From Bacillota bacterium (GTDB lineage: Bacteria > Bacillota > Clostridia > Oscillospirales > Acutalibacteraceae): a stretch of 49,912 nt of DNA. The DNA lies in NCBI GenBank assembly GCA_022706685.1, contig JAKJCA010000014.1, positions 1-49,912 on the forward strand. The letters run 5' to 3'. The notes below the pieces were generated by a model. That model had not been told where the DNA came from. It was given only the letters and a program-made list of their open reading frames with translations, and did not search any database. Position numbers and translations under genes: made by a program. Positions 23,474 through 31,044 of this stretch are shown here, piece by piece (position 1 is the first letter of the stretch; each line of letters starts with the position of its first letter).

Positions 23474-25492
23474 ATGGCAAGATTTCTCTTTTCGGCTTTT
23501 GCCGACGAGGCGTCGAAAGACATCCATGAACAAATCGCGGCCTGTAAGGAGAACGGCATTACCCATATCGAACTCAGGGGTGTCGGCGGAAAAAACATCT
23601 CCGATTTTACGGTCGAGGAAGCAAAAGAACTCAAAAAAATCCTTGATGAGAACGGCATCGGGGTTTCTTCCATCGGCTCGCATTACGGCAAAATCACTAT
23701 CGACGACGATTTTGCGCCGCATTTCGAAAGTTTCAAGAATACCGTTGAGGTGGCGGATATCCTCGAGGCCGAGTATATCCGCATTTTCAGTTTTTACATC
23801 GACGAGGACGAAAAGCCGGAGGATTACCGCGACGAGGTGCTCGCCCGCGTCGGGGCGATGGCAAAATATGCCAAGTCCCAGGGCATTACCTGCTGCCATG
23901 AGAACGAACGCGGTATTTACGGCAACGTGCCCGAGCGCTGCCTCGACATGCTGACCGAACTCAAGGGCTTTCTCGGCGGCGTTTTTGACCCGGCCAATTT
24001 CATCATGGACGGCGTCGACACCCTGGCCGCCTACGAAATGCTCGAACCCTATATCGACTATATGCATATCAAAGACGCCCTGGCCGTGGAACGCATCATC
24101 GTGCCGGCGGGCGAGGGAGACGGCCATATCGAGGAGATTCTGCGCCGCTTCGCCCGCAAGGAAGGCCCGAGGTTCCTTTCCGTGGAACCCCACCTCAAAG
24201 TGTTTGACGGCTTGAAAGCGCTTGAAAAAACAGGCGAAGTCGAAGAAAAGATGCGCAGGTTTTCCTATCCGAGCAACCGGGCGTCGTTCGCGGCCGCATG
24301 CTCGGCGCTGCATAAAGTGGCCGAAAAGGTCCAGCCCGTGCGCTACGGTATCATCGGCGTCGGCAACATGGGCTCGAGCCATCTGAATTATTATCTGCAA
24401 GGGTTGCTCTATGAAATGCGCTTGACCGCCGTGGCGGACATCAACCCCGAGCGCCTCGAATGGGCCAAAGAACAGCTGCCTTCGATACTTTGTTATCCGA
24501 CAGCGGAGGAAATGATGGATTCCGGCGAAATCGACGCCGTGGTCATCGCGACGCCCCACTACTTCCATCCCGTTTATACCGTATACGCCCTCGAAAAGGG
24601 CCTTCATGCCCTGACAGAGAAACCGGCGGGCGTTTATACCAAACAAGTCCGCGAGGCCAACGAAGCCGCGGCCAACAGCGACAAAGTCTACGCCATTATG
24701 TACAACCAGCGCACCAACTGCCTTTACCGCAAGCTGCGCGAGCTCGTGCAGGGCGGCGAATTCGGAGAAATTAAGCGTGTCAACTGGATCATCACCAACT
24801 GGTACCGGACGCAGGCCTACTACAACTCCGGCGGCTGGCGTGCGACCTGGGAAGGCGAGGGCGGCGGCGTGCTGCTCAACCAGTGCCCGCACAATCTCGA
24901 CCTTTGGCAGTGGATTTGCGGCATGCCCTCGAAAATCCTCGCGTTCTGCCACGAGGGCAAATGGCATGACATCGAGGTCGAGGACGACGTGACGATTTAT
25001 GCCGAGTACCCCAACGGCGCGACCGGCGTGTTCATTACCTCCACCGGCGATGCGCCGGGCACCAACCGCCTTGAAATCACCATGGACAAGGGCCATATCG
25101 TCTGCGAAGACGGCAAACTGAAAGTCCACCGGCTGGATGTTTCCACCAAAGAGCACTGCATGACGTCGCCCAACGGTTTCGGCAAGCCCAAAGGCCAATG
25201 GTCCGAGGCCGAAACGGACGGCGAAAACCCGCAGCACACCGGCGTGCTCAACGCTTTCGCGGCGAACATCCTGCGCGGCGAGCCGCTTGTCGGAAGGGGA
25301 GAGGAAGGCATCAACGGCCTGATGATCTCCAACGCGGCGCATCTGTCTTCCTGGCTGGGCCGGCCCGTGGACCTGCCAGTTGACGAAGATCTTTTCTATG
25401 AAAAACTGCAGGCGAAAATAGCCGGCTCAAAAGGCAAAAAAACCGATACGGGCACGGTCGCCCAGAACATGTCGGACTCGTTCGGAAACTGA
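23474..25492 (+). CDS. Fusion: sugar isomerase/epimerase (TIM barrel) + Gfo/Idh/MocA dehydrogenase
   Basis: A 672-residue bifunctional protein with no stop or frame change between two domains usually encoded separately. Residues 1-275: xylose-isomerase-like TIM barrel (AP_endonuc_2 family), with HIELRG, IGSHYGK, CHENERGIYG, FDPANFIMDG and MHIKDA motifs that supply metal-binding Glu/Asp/His. Residues about 290-672: Gfo/Idh/MocA oxidoreductase with Rossmann loop YGIIGVGNMGSSH, ATPHYFHP, the TEKPAG motif with the active-site Lys, and NQCPHNLDLWQW carrying the Asp/His region. It probably isomerises and oxidises or reduces one sugar (acid) in sequence. First gene of the operon ending in KDPG aldolase. 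Start ATG 23474 after GGGGTTT, ribosome site weak. Substrate unknown. Confidence 0.9.
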   Translation: MARFLFSAFADEASKDIHEQIAACKENGITHIELRGVGGKNISDFTVEEAKELKKILDENGIGVSSIGSHYGKITIDDDFAPHFESFKNTVEVADILEAEYIRIFSFYIDEDEKPEDYRDEVLARVGAMAKYAKSQGITCCHENERGIYGNVPERCLDMLTELKGFLGGVFDPANFIMDGVDTLAAYEMLEPYIDYMHIKDALAVERIIVPAGEGDGHIEEILRRFARKEGPRFLSVEPHLKVFDGLKALEKTGEVEEKMRRFSYPSNRASFAAACSALHKVAEKVQPVRYGIIGVGNMGSSHLNYYLQGLLYEMRLTAVADINPERLEWAKEQLPSILCYPTAEEMMDSGEIDAVVIATPHYFHPVYTVYALEKGLHALTEKPAGVYTKQVREANEAAANSDKVYAIMYNQRTNCLYRKLRELVQGGEFGEIKRVNWIITNWYRTQAYYNSGGWRATWEGEGGGVLLNQCPHNLDLWQWICGMPSKILAFCHEGKWHDIEVEDDVTIYAEYPNGATGVFITSTGDAPGTNRLEITMDKGHIVCEDGKLKVHRLDVSTKEHCMTSPNGFGKPKGQWSEAETDGENPQHTGVLNAFAANILRGEPLVGRGEEGINGLMISNAAHLSSWLGRPVDLPVDEDLFYEKLQAKIAGSKGKKTDTGTVAQNMSDSFGN

Positions 25493-25504
25493 GGTATTCG
25501 TTTG

Positions 25505-26512
25505 ATGAAAATAGCTATCGTAGGCTGCGGCGGAATTTCAAAGGTGCATCTGCAATGCATCGCGTCGATTCCCGACGCCAAACTCATCGCCGCAGCCGAC
25601 ATCGACTTTCCGCGCGCGCAAAGAGCCGCGCAAGCATACGATGCGGCGGCCTACGCGTCGCTGGACGAACTTCTCGCCGCTGAAAAGCCCGATATTTTGC
25701 ATATCTGCACCCCGCACTATCTGCACGTTCCCATGGCGCTCGCGGCGGCGGAAAGAGGCATCCATGTCCTTATCGAAAAACCTTGCGCGATTTCCGTCGA
25801 CGGCGCGACAACCCTGGTCGAGGCGCAGAAAAAGACTGGCGTAGCCATGGGTGTCTGCTTTCAAAACCGCTACAATCGAAGCGCGCGTTACCTTAAAAGC
25901 CTCGTTTCCGGCCAGACGCCTTACGGCAGGCTGGAGGGTGTGCGCGGTTTTGTCTGCTGGCAGCGCGACGAGGACTATTACGCCGACGACTGGCACGGCA
26001 GCCTGGAAAAGGAAGGCGGCGGCGTCCTGATGAACCAGGCCATCCATACCGTCGATATGCTGGGCTTCCTTGCGGGCGATTTTCAGGCGGTTTCGGGCAG
26101 CATAGCCAACTATCACTTAAAAGGTGTTATCGAGGTGGAAGACACCGCGAGCGCGCTGTTCGAGTTTCCGGGCGGTGTCAAAGGCCTGCTGTACGCGACC
26201 ACGGCCTATTCGGCCAACGCCCCCGTTTTTGTCGAACTGCAGTTCGAGCACGCCGCGCTGCGGATGGAAGAGGATAACCTCTACGAGTTGAGCGGCGGCC
26301 AAACGCTCAGGCAGCTGACCGACTTCGAAAAACTCGACTGTTTCGGCAAAGACTGCTGGGGTACGGGGCACAACGCGCTGATCAACGATTTTTACGCATG
26401 CGTGCGCAGCGGGGAACGTTTCTCCATCGACCCGGCCGAGGGCGGCAAGGCGGTCGGGGCTGTTTTGGGCATCTACCGTTCGAGCGCAACCGGCGAGAAA
26501 CAGCGTTTGTAG
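25505..26512 (+). CDS. Gfo/Idh/MocA family oxidoreductase
   Basis: A 335-residue NAD(P)-dependent dehydrogenase, separate from but related to the C-terminal half of the previous gene. Seen: IAIVGCGGISKVHL (2-15), HICTPHYLHVPMA, the EKPCAIS motif with the catalytic Lys (about 95), GVCFQNRYNRSARYL, and GGGVLMNQAIHTVDML where the His/Asp pair lies. Start ATG 25505 with GAGGT upstream, 12 bases after the previous stop. Substrate probably a sugar or sugar acid of the same pathway; which carbon is oxidised cannot be read. Confidence 0.9.
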   Translation: MKIAIVGCGGISKVHLQCIASIPDAKLIAAADIDFPRAQRAAQAYDAAAYASLDELLAAEKPDILHICTPHYLHVPMALAAAERGIHVLIEKPCAISVDGATTLVEAQKKTGVAMGVCFQNRYNRSARYLKSLVSGQTPYGRLEGVRGFVCWQRDEDYYADDWHGSLEKEGGGVLMNQAIHTVDMLGFLAGDFQAVSGSIANYHLKGVIEVEDTASALFEFPGGVKGLLYATTAYSANAPVFVELQFEHAALRMEEDNLYELSGGQTLRQLTDFEKLDCFGKDCWGTGHNALINDFYACVRSGERFSIDPAEGGKAVGAVLGIYRSSATGEKQRL

Positions 26513-26557
26513 AATACGAACACAGGCACACAATCATCAATCCGGAGGAATAAAAAA

Positions 26558-27403
26558 ATGGGTAATCTGTTACAAGACAGGGTGGCGGTTGTCACCGGCG
26601 GCGGCGGCGTGCTGTGCAGCGCCTTTTCCAAAGACCTTGCGCGCCAGGGCGCCAGAGTCGCCGTGCTCGACCTGCGGCTGGAGGCGGCCGAGGCCGTCGT
26701 GCGAGAGATTGCCGCCGAGGGTTTCGAGGCCGTAGCCGTCGAGTGCGACGTGCTCAAACCCGACAGCCTGCAGCAGGCAAGGGCGCAGGTCAACGCCAAA
26801 CTTGGCGCGTGCGATATCCTCATCAACGGGGCCGGCGGCAATTCTCCGCTGGGCACGACCACCAAAGACACGCTTGAACTCAGCGATATCGCCGAGAAAG
26901 CGGAAGGCGTCAAAACCTTTTTTGACCTTGACCCGAAGGGCATCGAGTTTGTGTTCAACCTCAATTTCCTGGGCACGCTGCTGACCACGCAGGCTTTTGC
27001 CGCCGATATGGTGGGCAGGCCGAACACCTGCATCGTCAACGTTTCCTCCATGAACGCCTACCGCCCGCTGACGAGAATTCCGGCCTATTCCGCCGCAAAA
27101 GCGGCGGTGTCGAATTTCACGCAGTTTATGGCGGTCCATTTCGCCGACGTCGGCATCCGCGTCAACGCTCTGGCGCCGGGCTTTTTCTCCTCGAACCAGA
27201 ACAAAACCCTCCTGTATAACCCCGACGGTTCCCTGACGCCCAGAGCGCAGAAAATCATCTCCCACACGCCGCTACGCCGTTTCGGCAAAACCGAAGACTT
27301 GACGGGCGCGCTGATCTTTTTATGCGACGAAAAGCAGTCCGGCTTTATCACCGGCGTCATCCTGCCTGTCGACGGCGGCTTTTCGGCTTATTCCGGTGTC
27401 TGA
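26558..27403 (+). CDS. uxuB: Short-chain dehydrogenase, D-mannonate oxidoreductase (UxuB) type
   Basis: A 281-residue SDR. Seen: TGGGGVLCSAF cofactor loop (about 13-23), LDLR after beta-2 (acidic residue favouring NAD), ILINGAGGNSP (about 87-97), catalytic Ser153/Ser154, Tyr167 and Lys171, and the C-terminal LPVDGGFSAYSGV. The GAGGN-P segment and the long insert after it resemble the SDR form of D-mannonate oxidoreductase known from Bacillus (about 280 residues), which interconverts fructuronate and mannonate. Followed after 19 bases by KDG kinase, which fits hexuronate breakdown, although mannonate dehydratase (UxuA) is not here. Start ATG 26558 after GGAGG. The subfamily call is moderate; SDR membership is certain. 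Confidence 0.72.
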   Translation: MGNLLQDRVAVVTGGGGVLCSAFSKDLARQGARVAVLDLRLEAAEAVVREIAAEGFEAVAVECDVLKPDSLQQARAQVNAKLGACDILINGAGGNSPLGTTTKDTLELSDIAEKAEGVKTFFDLDPKGIEFVFNLNFLGTLLTTQAFAADMVGRPNTCIVNVSSMNAYRPLTRIPAYSAAKAAVSNFTQFMAVHFADVGIRVNALAPGFFSSNQNKTLLYNPDGSLTPRAQKIISHTPLRRFGKTEDLTGALIFLCDEKQSGFITGVILPVDGGFSAYSGV

Positions 27404-27422
27404 ACGGTAAGGAGAATCCGAC

Positions 27423-28520
27423 ATGCTTTTTAACCTGCGCCCCGAAAAGGAGTGCGCTTTTGACGAACTCTCCCTCGGCGAGGTGATGCTCCGGCTTGAT
27501 CCGGGGGATACCCGCATCAAAACCGCCCGCAGTTTCAGCGTCTGGGAAGGCGGCGGGGAATATAACGTCGCACGCGGCCTGCGGCGCTGTTTCGGGATGA
27601 ATACGGGCGTGGCCACCGCTTTGGCCGACAACGAAATCGGCCGCCTCATCGAAGACCTTATCCTGCAGGGCGGCGTCGACACCTCTCTAATCAGATGGGT
27701 TCCTTTCGACGGTACGGGCAAAACCGTCAGAAACGGCCTCAATTTCACCGAACGGGGTTTTTCCATCCGCGGCGCGCTGGGCGTATCCGACCGGGGCAAC
27801 TCGGCGGCGTCGCTCATCAAAGAGGGCGATTTCGACTGGGATTTCATCTTCGGCAAACTCGGCGTGCGCTGGCTTCATACCGGCGGCATCTTTGCCGCGC
27901 TGTCTCCTTCGACCGCGCAAGCCGCCCTGGAGGCTGTCAAGGCGGCGAAAAAATACGGCACCGCGGTTTCTTATGACCTCAATTACCGTCCGTCCCTGTG
28001 GCAAAGCATCGGCGGCAAAGAAAAGGCGCGTGAAGTCAACAGCGCCATCGCCGGCTTCGTCGATGTGCTCATCGGCAACGAGGAGGACTTTACCGCCTGC
28101 CTCGGTCTGGAAATCGAGGGCAACGAGGCAGGGCTCAAAGGCCTGAGTGTCGAGGGATACAGGAAAATGGCTCTTCGGGTTGTCGAGATGTACCCCGCTG
28201 TGCGGGTCGTCGCGACAACGCTCAGAACGGTCAAAACGGCTTCGGTCAACGACTGGAGCGCCGTCTGTCTCGCCGGCGGCATCTTCTATCAGGGTATCGA
28301 ACTGCCCTCGCTTCAAATCTTTGACCGCGTCGGCGGAGGCGACAGTTTCGCATCGGGTTTGATTTACGGCTTTTTAACGGGAGCGCAGCCGCAGCGCGCG
28401 CTTGACCTGGGCGTCGCGCACGGCGCGTTAGCCATGACGACGCCGGGGGATACGTCCATGGCCTCGCTCAAAGAGGTGGAAGCCGTCGTCAACGGCGAAG
28501 GCGCCAGGGTTCAACGATAA
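27423..28520 (+). CDS. kdgK: PfkB-family sugar kinase, probable 2-keto-3-deoxygluconate kinase
   Basis: A 365-residue PfkB/ribokinase-fold kinase, probably forming KDPG from 2-keto-3-deoxygluconate and ATP. Seen: GEVMLRLDPG (19-28), the substrate Gly motif GGGEYNVARGL (about 42-52), GDFDWDF..WLHTGGIFAAL, SYDLNYRPSLW, LIGNEEDF and the anion-hole/catalytic signature GGGDSFASG with Asp307. It is longer than most KdgK (about 310-345). Assignment rests on the adjacent KDPG aldolase gene 23 bases downstream and the SDR upstream. Start ATG 27423 with AAGGAG upstream. Confidence 0.85.
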   Translation: MLFNLRPEKECAFDELSLGEVMLRLDPGDTRIKTARSFSVWEGGGEYNVARGLRRCFGMNTGVATALADNEIGRLIEDLILQGGVDTSLIRWVPFDGTGKTVRNGLNFTERGFSIRGALGVSDRGNSAASLIKEGDFDWDFIFGKLGVRWLHTGGIFAALSPSTAQAALEAVKAAKKYGTAVSYDLNYRPSLWQSIGGKEKAREVNSAIAGFVDVLIGNEEDFTACLGLEIEGNEAGLKGLSVEGYRKMALRVVEMYPAVRVVATTLRTVKTASVNDWSAVCLAGGIFYQGIELPSLQIFDRVGGGDSFASGLIYGFLTGAQPQRALDLGVAHGALAMTTPGDTSMASLKEVEAVVNGEGARVQR

Positions 28521-28543
28521 GTCGGACAGCTAAGGAGGCAACG

Positions 28544-29200
28544 ATGGAAAAAGAGCAGATTTTAACCGCCATACAGCAAAGCGGTATTGTCGCGGTCGTG
28601 CGCGCGGAAAATCCGGACAGCGCGCTGCGTATCGCCGAGGCCTGCCTCGAAGGCGGAGTCGCGGCCATTGAATTGACGTTTACGGTTCCGCACGCCGATC
28701 AGGTGATCGGGGCGCTTGCCAAACGTTATGCTGCCGGGCAGATGATTCTCGGCGCGGGAACGGTGCTCGACCCCGAAACCGCCAGGATCGCCATGCTCGC
28801 CGGCGCGCAGTATATCGTCAGCCCCTGTCTCAACGAGGCGACCGTCAGAATGTGCAACCGCTACCGCGTCGCGGTGATGCCCGGCGTCATGAGCGTGCGC
28901 GAAGCGGTGCTGGCGATGGAAGCGGGAGCGGATATCCTGAAAATCTTTCCGGGCGAACTGTTCGGGCCGAAAATCATCAAAGCCTTCCGGGGGCCGCTGC
29001 CCCACGCCAAAATGATGCCGACCGGAGGCGTCGATGTCACCAACGCCGCCGAATGGATCAAGGCGGGCGCCTGCGCGCTGGGCGCCGGCAGTTCGCTGAC
29101 CGGTCCGGCCGCGCAGGGGGATTACGCGAAGATTACCGAAACGGCCAAAGCGTTTGTCGCCGAAATCAAGCGGGCGCGTGCCGAAATCAAACCGCTCTGA
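28544..29200 (+). CDS. kdgA: 2-dehydro-3-deoxyphosphogluconate (KDPG/KHG) aldolase
   Basis: A 218-residue class I aldolase that splits KDPG to pyruvate and glyceraldehyde 3-phosphate. Seen: GIVAVVRAENPDSAL (phosphate-side Arg), IELTFTVPHA with catalytic Glu43, LGAGTVLDPE, FIVSP-like YIVSPCLN, MPGVMSV, and the Schiff-base Lys133 in ILKIFPGELFGP; GGVDVTNAAEW closes the phosphate site. Lys133 has the same number as in the E. coli enzyme and length is typical. Start ATG 28544, TAAGGAGG upstream. Last catabolic gene of the operon; obg begins 13 bases later. Confidence 0.95.
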   Translation: MEKEQILTAIQQSGIVAVVRAENPDSALRIAEACLEGGVAAIELTFTVPHADQVIGALAKRYAAGQMILGAGTVLDPETARIAMLAGAQYIVSPCLNEATVRMCNRYRVAVMPGVMSVREAVLAMEAGADILKIFPGELFGPKIIKAFRGPLPHAKMMPTGGVDVTNAAEWIKAGACALGAGSSLTGPAAQGDYAKITETAKAFVAEIKRARAEIKPL

Positions 29201-29213
29201 ACAAGGAGCCCCG

Positions 29214-30485
29214 ATGTTTGTCGACCGTGCGGAAATACTGATCAAAGCGGGCAAAGGCGGCGACGGCGCCGTATCTTTTCACCGTGAAAAATATGTCGCG
29301 TCCGGCGGACCCGACGGAGGGGACGGCGGAAAAGGCGGCAGCGTCATCTTTGTCGTTGACGATAACTTATCGACGCTTTTTGATTTCCGTTATAAGCGGA
29401 AATACGTCGCCGAGGACGGGCAAAAGGGTTCGTCAAACCGCAAGAGCGGCAGGAAAGGCCAAGACCTTGTCATCCGTGTCCCGCGGGGAACGCTGATCAA
29501 AGAAAAAGAAAGCGGAGCCATTCTCGCGGATATGTCATCCGGCGAACCTTTTACCGCGGCATGCGGCGGCAGAGGCGGCTGGGGCAACACCCATTTCGCC
29601 ACACCGACGCGCCAAACCCCGCGCTTCGCAAAAAACGGGGCGCCGGGCGAGTCGTGGGAGGTTGTGCTGGAGTTGAAACTGCTGGCGGATGTCGGCCTCA
29701 TCGGCTTTCCCAACGTCGGCAAATCGACGCTGATTTCCGTGGTCAGTAACGCGAAACCCGAAATTGCCGATTACCATTTCACCACGCTGACACCCGTTTT
29801 AGGGGTCGTCAGCCTGGGCGAGGGCGAGCACTTTGTCATGGCGGACATCCCGGGGCTTATCGAAGGGGCCGGCAGCGGAGCCGGGCTCGGCCACGAATTT
29901 CTCCGCCATGTCGAGCGCTGCCGCCTGCTGGTCCATGTCCTTGACGCCGCCGGCAGCGAAGGGCGCGATCCAGTGGAAGATTTTGAAACAATCAACGCGG
30001 AACTCGCGCAGTTCAATCCGGAACTTTCGTCTTTGCCTCAGATCGTCGCCGCCAATAAAATTGATCTCGCCTCGCAAGAGGGCCTGGAAAGGCTCGAACG
30101 CTACATCAAGGCGAAGGGCTGCGATTTTTATCCCGTCTGTGCTCCGATCGGGGAAGGGACCAAACAACTGATCCGGGCCGTCGCGGCCAAACTCAAAACG
30201 CTGCCTCCCGTCAAAGTCTATGAAAGCGCGGCCGTCCCGCCCGAGTTATTTGAAAAACGCCGGAACACCGGCTTTTCCATCACGGTTCACGACGGGACAT
30301 TTTTTGTCGAGGCCGAATGGCTATTGGGGGTGATGCGCCGCGTGGACTTGAACGATTATGAGTCGCTTCAGTATTTTCAGCGCCTGCTCGTCTCAAGCGG
30401 AATCATCGGCGCGCTGGAGGCAAAAGGAATCAAGCAGGGGGATACGGTGTCCATTTATGATTTTGAATTCGAATATGTCCCGTAA
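29214..30485 (+). CDS. obgE: GTPase Obg
   Basis: A 423-residue essential GTPase involved in 50S ribosome assembly and stress signalling. Three domains: glycine-rich OBG fold (1-158; repeated Gly patches such as KGGDGAVSF, PDGGDGGKGG), G domain with P-loop GFPNVGKST (164-172), switch II DIPGLIEGA (211-219), NKID (281-284) and a G5 around CAPIG, and the C-terminal OCT domain (about 340-423) found in Gram-positive Obg, ending ISIYDFEFEYVP-like. Start ATG 29214 with AAGGAG. Usual partners rplU-rpmA are absent; it follows kdgA closely and overlaps mrnC. Confidence 0.96.
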   Translation: MFVDRAEILIKAGKGGDGAVSFHREKYVASGGPDGGDGGKGGSVIFVVDDNLSTLFDFRYKRKYVAEDGQKGSSNRKSGRKGQDLVIRVPRGTLIKEKESGAILADMSSGEPFTAACGGRGGWGNTHFATPTRQTPRFAKNGAPGESWEVVLELKLLADVGLIGFPNVGKSTLISVVSNAKPEIADYHFTTLTPVLGVVSLGEGEHFVMADIPGLIEGAGSGAGLGHEFLRHVERCRLLVHVLDAAGSEGRDPVEDFETINAELAQFNPELSSLPQIVAANKIDLASQEGLERLERYIKAKGCDFYPVCAPIGEGTKQLIRAVAAKLKTLPPVKVYESAAVPPELFEKRRNTGFSITVHDGTFFVEAEWLLGVMRRVDLNDYESLQYFQRLLVSSGIIGALEAKGIKQGDTVSIYDFEFEYVP

Positions 30486-30885
30486 CGGCGACGGCGGCGT
30501 GAACCTGCTGAGCCCCTCGGCCCTCGCCTTTGTCGGCGACACGGTGTTCGACCTGCTGGTCAGGGAACAACTCGTCAGGCAGGCCAACCGCCCTTCCGGC
30601 AAACTGCAGACCCAGGCGGCGCGGCAGGTGTGCGCCGCGGCGCAGGCGGAGGCCGCGCATGTGATTGAACCTGCCCTTGACGAGCGGGAAAGGGCCGTAT
30701 TTCTGCGCGGCAGGAATGCCCACAGCGCCCGCATCCCCAAAAACGCCACCCAGGCTGACTATCGCCTCGCCACGGGGCTCGAGGCGCTTTTCGGCTGGCT
30801 TTACCTCAGGGGAGAGGACGACAGGCTGCTGGAACTCTTCGGTCTCATCTGCGGCCGGGCTTCGCCCGCCGATGGCGGCAAATAA
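30475..30885 (+). CDS. mrnC: Mini-ribonuclease III
   Basis: A 136-residue RNase III-like dimeric nuclease without a dsRNA-binding domain, which matures 23S rRNA in Gram-positive bacteria. Seen: LSPSALAFVGDTVFDLLVR with the catalytic Asp region, FLRGRNAHSARIPKNATQADYRLATGLEALFGWLYLRGE with the conserved Lys, Glu and Leu-Tyr-Leu positions. Length matches the family (about 130-145). It overlaps obg by 11 bases and has no clear ribosome site, so translation is probably coupled. The start is uncertain: GTG 30499, giving VNLLSP, resembles the usual N-terminus MNLL.P and is a good alternative. Confidence 0.9.
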   Translation: MSRNGDGGVNLLSPSALAFVGDTVFDLLVREQLVRQANRPSGKLQTQAARQVCAAAQAEAAHVIEPALDERERAVFLRGRNAHSARIPKNATQADYRLATGLEALFGWLYLRGEDDRLLELFGLICGRASPADGGK

Positions 30886-30942
30886 CACGCCGCCGCGTGA
30901 TACGGCAGTTTTTTCAAACGCTGTTGAATCAAATTAAATTCA

Positions 30943-30964
30943 ACACTTTAAAGTGTGATATAAT
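30943..30964 (+). promoter_or_regulatory. Palindrome plus -10 of the lipoprotein promoter
   Basis: The perfect palindrome ACACTTTAAAGTGT (30943-30956) directly precedes a perfect TATAAT (30959-30964). No good -35 lies at the normal distance (AAATTC at 17), which suggests an activator-dependent or repressed promoter. A second repeat, GTTGAAT ... ATTCAAC, lies just upstream (about 30923-30944). Confidence 0.45.
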
Positions 30965-30974
30965 ATAAACAGAA

Positions 30975-31037
30975 CCTTACGACTCAAACGCAAGCCGGCG
31001 GTGAAATCTTCCCGAGGTTTTTCGGTTTGTAAGGGGG
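30975..31037 (+). promoter_or_regulatory. Possible structured leader that masks the ribosome site
   Basis: CCTTAC (30975-30980) can pair with GTAAGG (31029-31034) and AAAC/CCG inside it with GTTT/CGG; the downstream strand includes part of the AAGGGGG ribosome site (31031-31037) of the lipoprotein gene. No known riboswitch class was recognised. Predicted by eye. Confidence 0.3.
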
Positions 31038-31044
31038 TTTTTAT

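Noticed and set aside
23426..25342. 638-codon open frame antisense to the isomerase/dehydrogenase fusion
   Set aside because: The plus strand has intact motifs for two enzyme domains; the antisense product is low-complexity and starts without a ribosome site.
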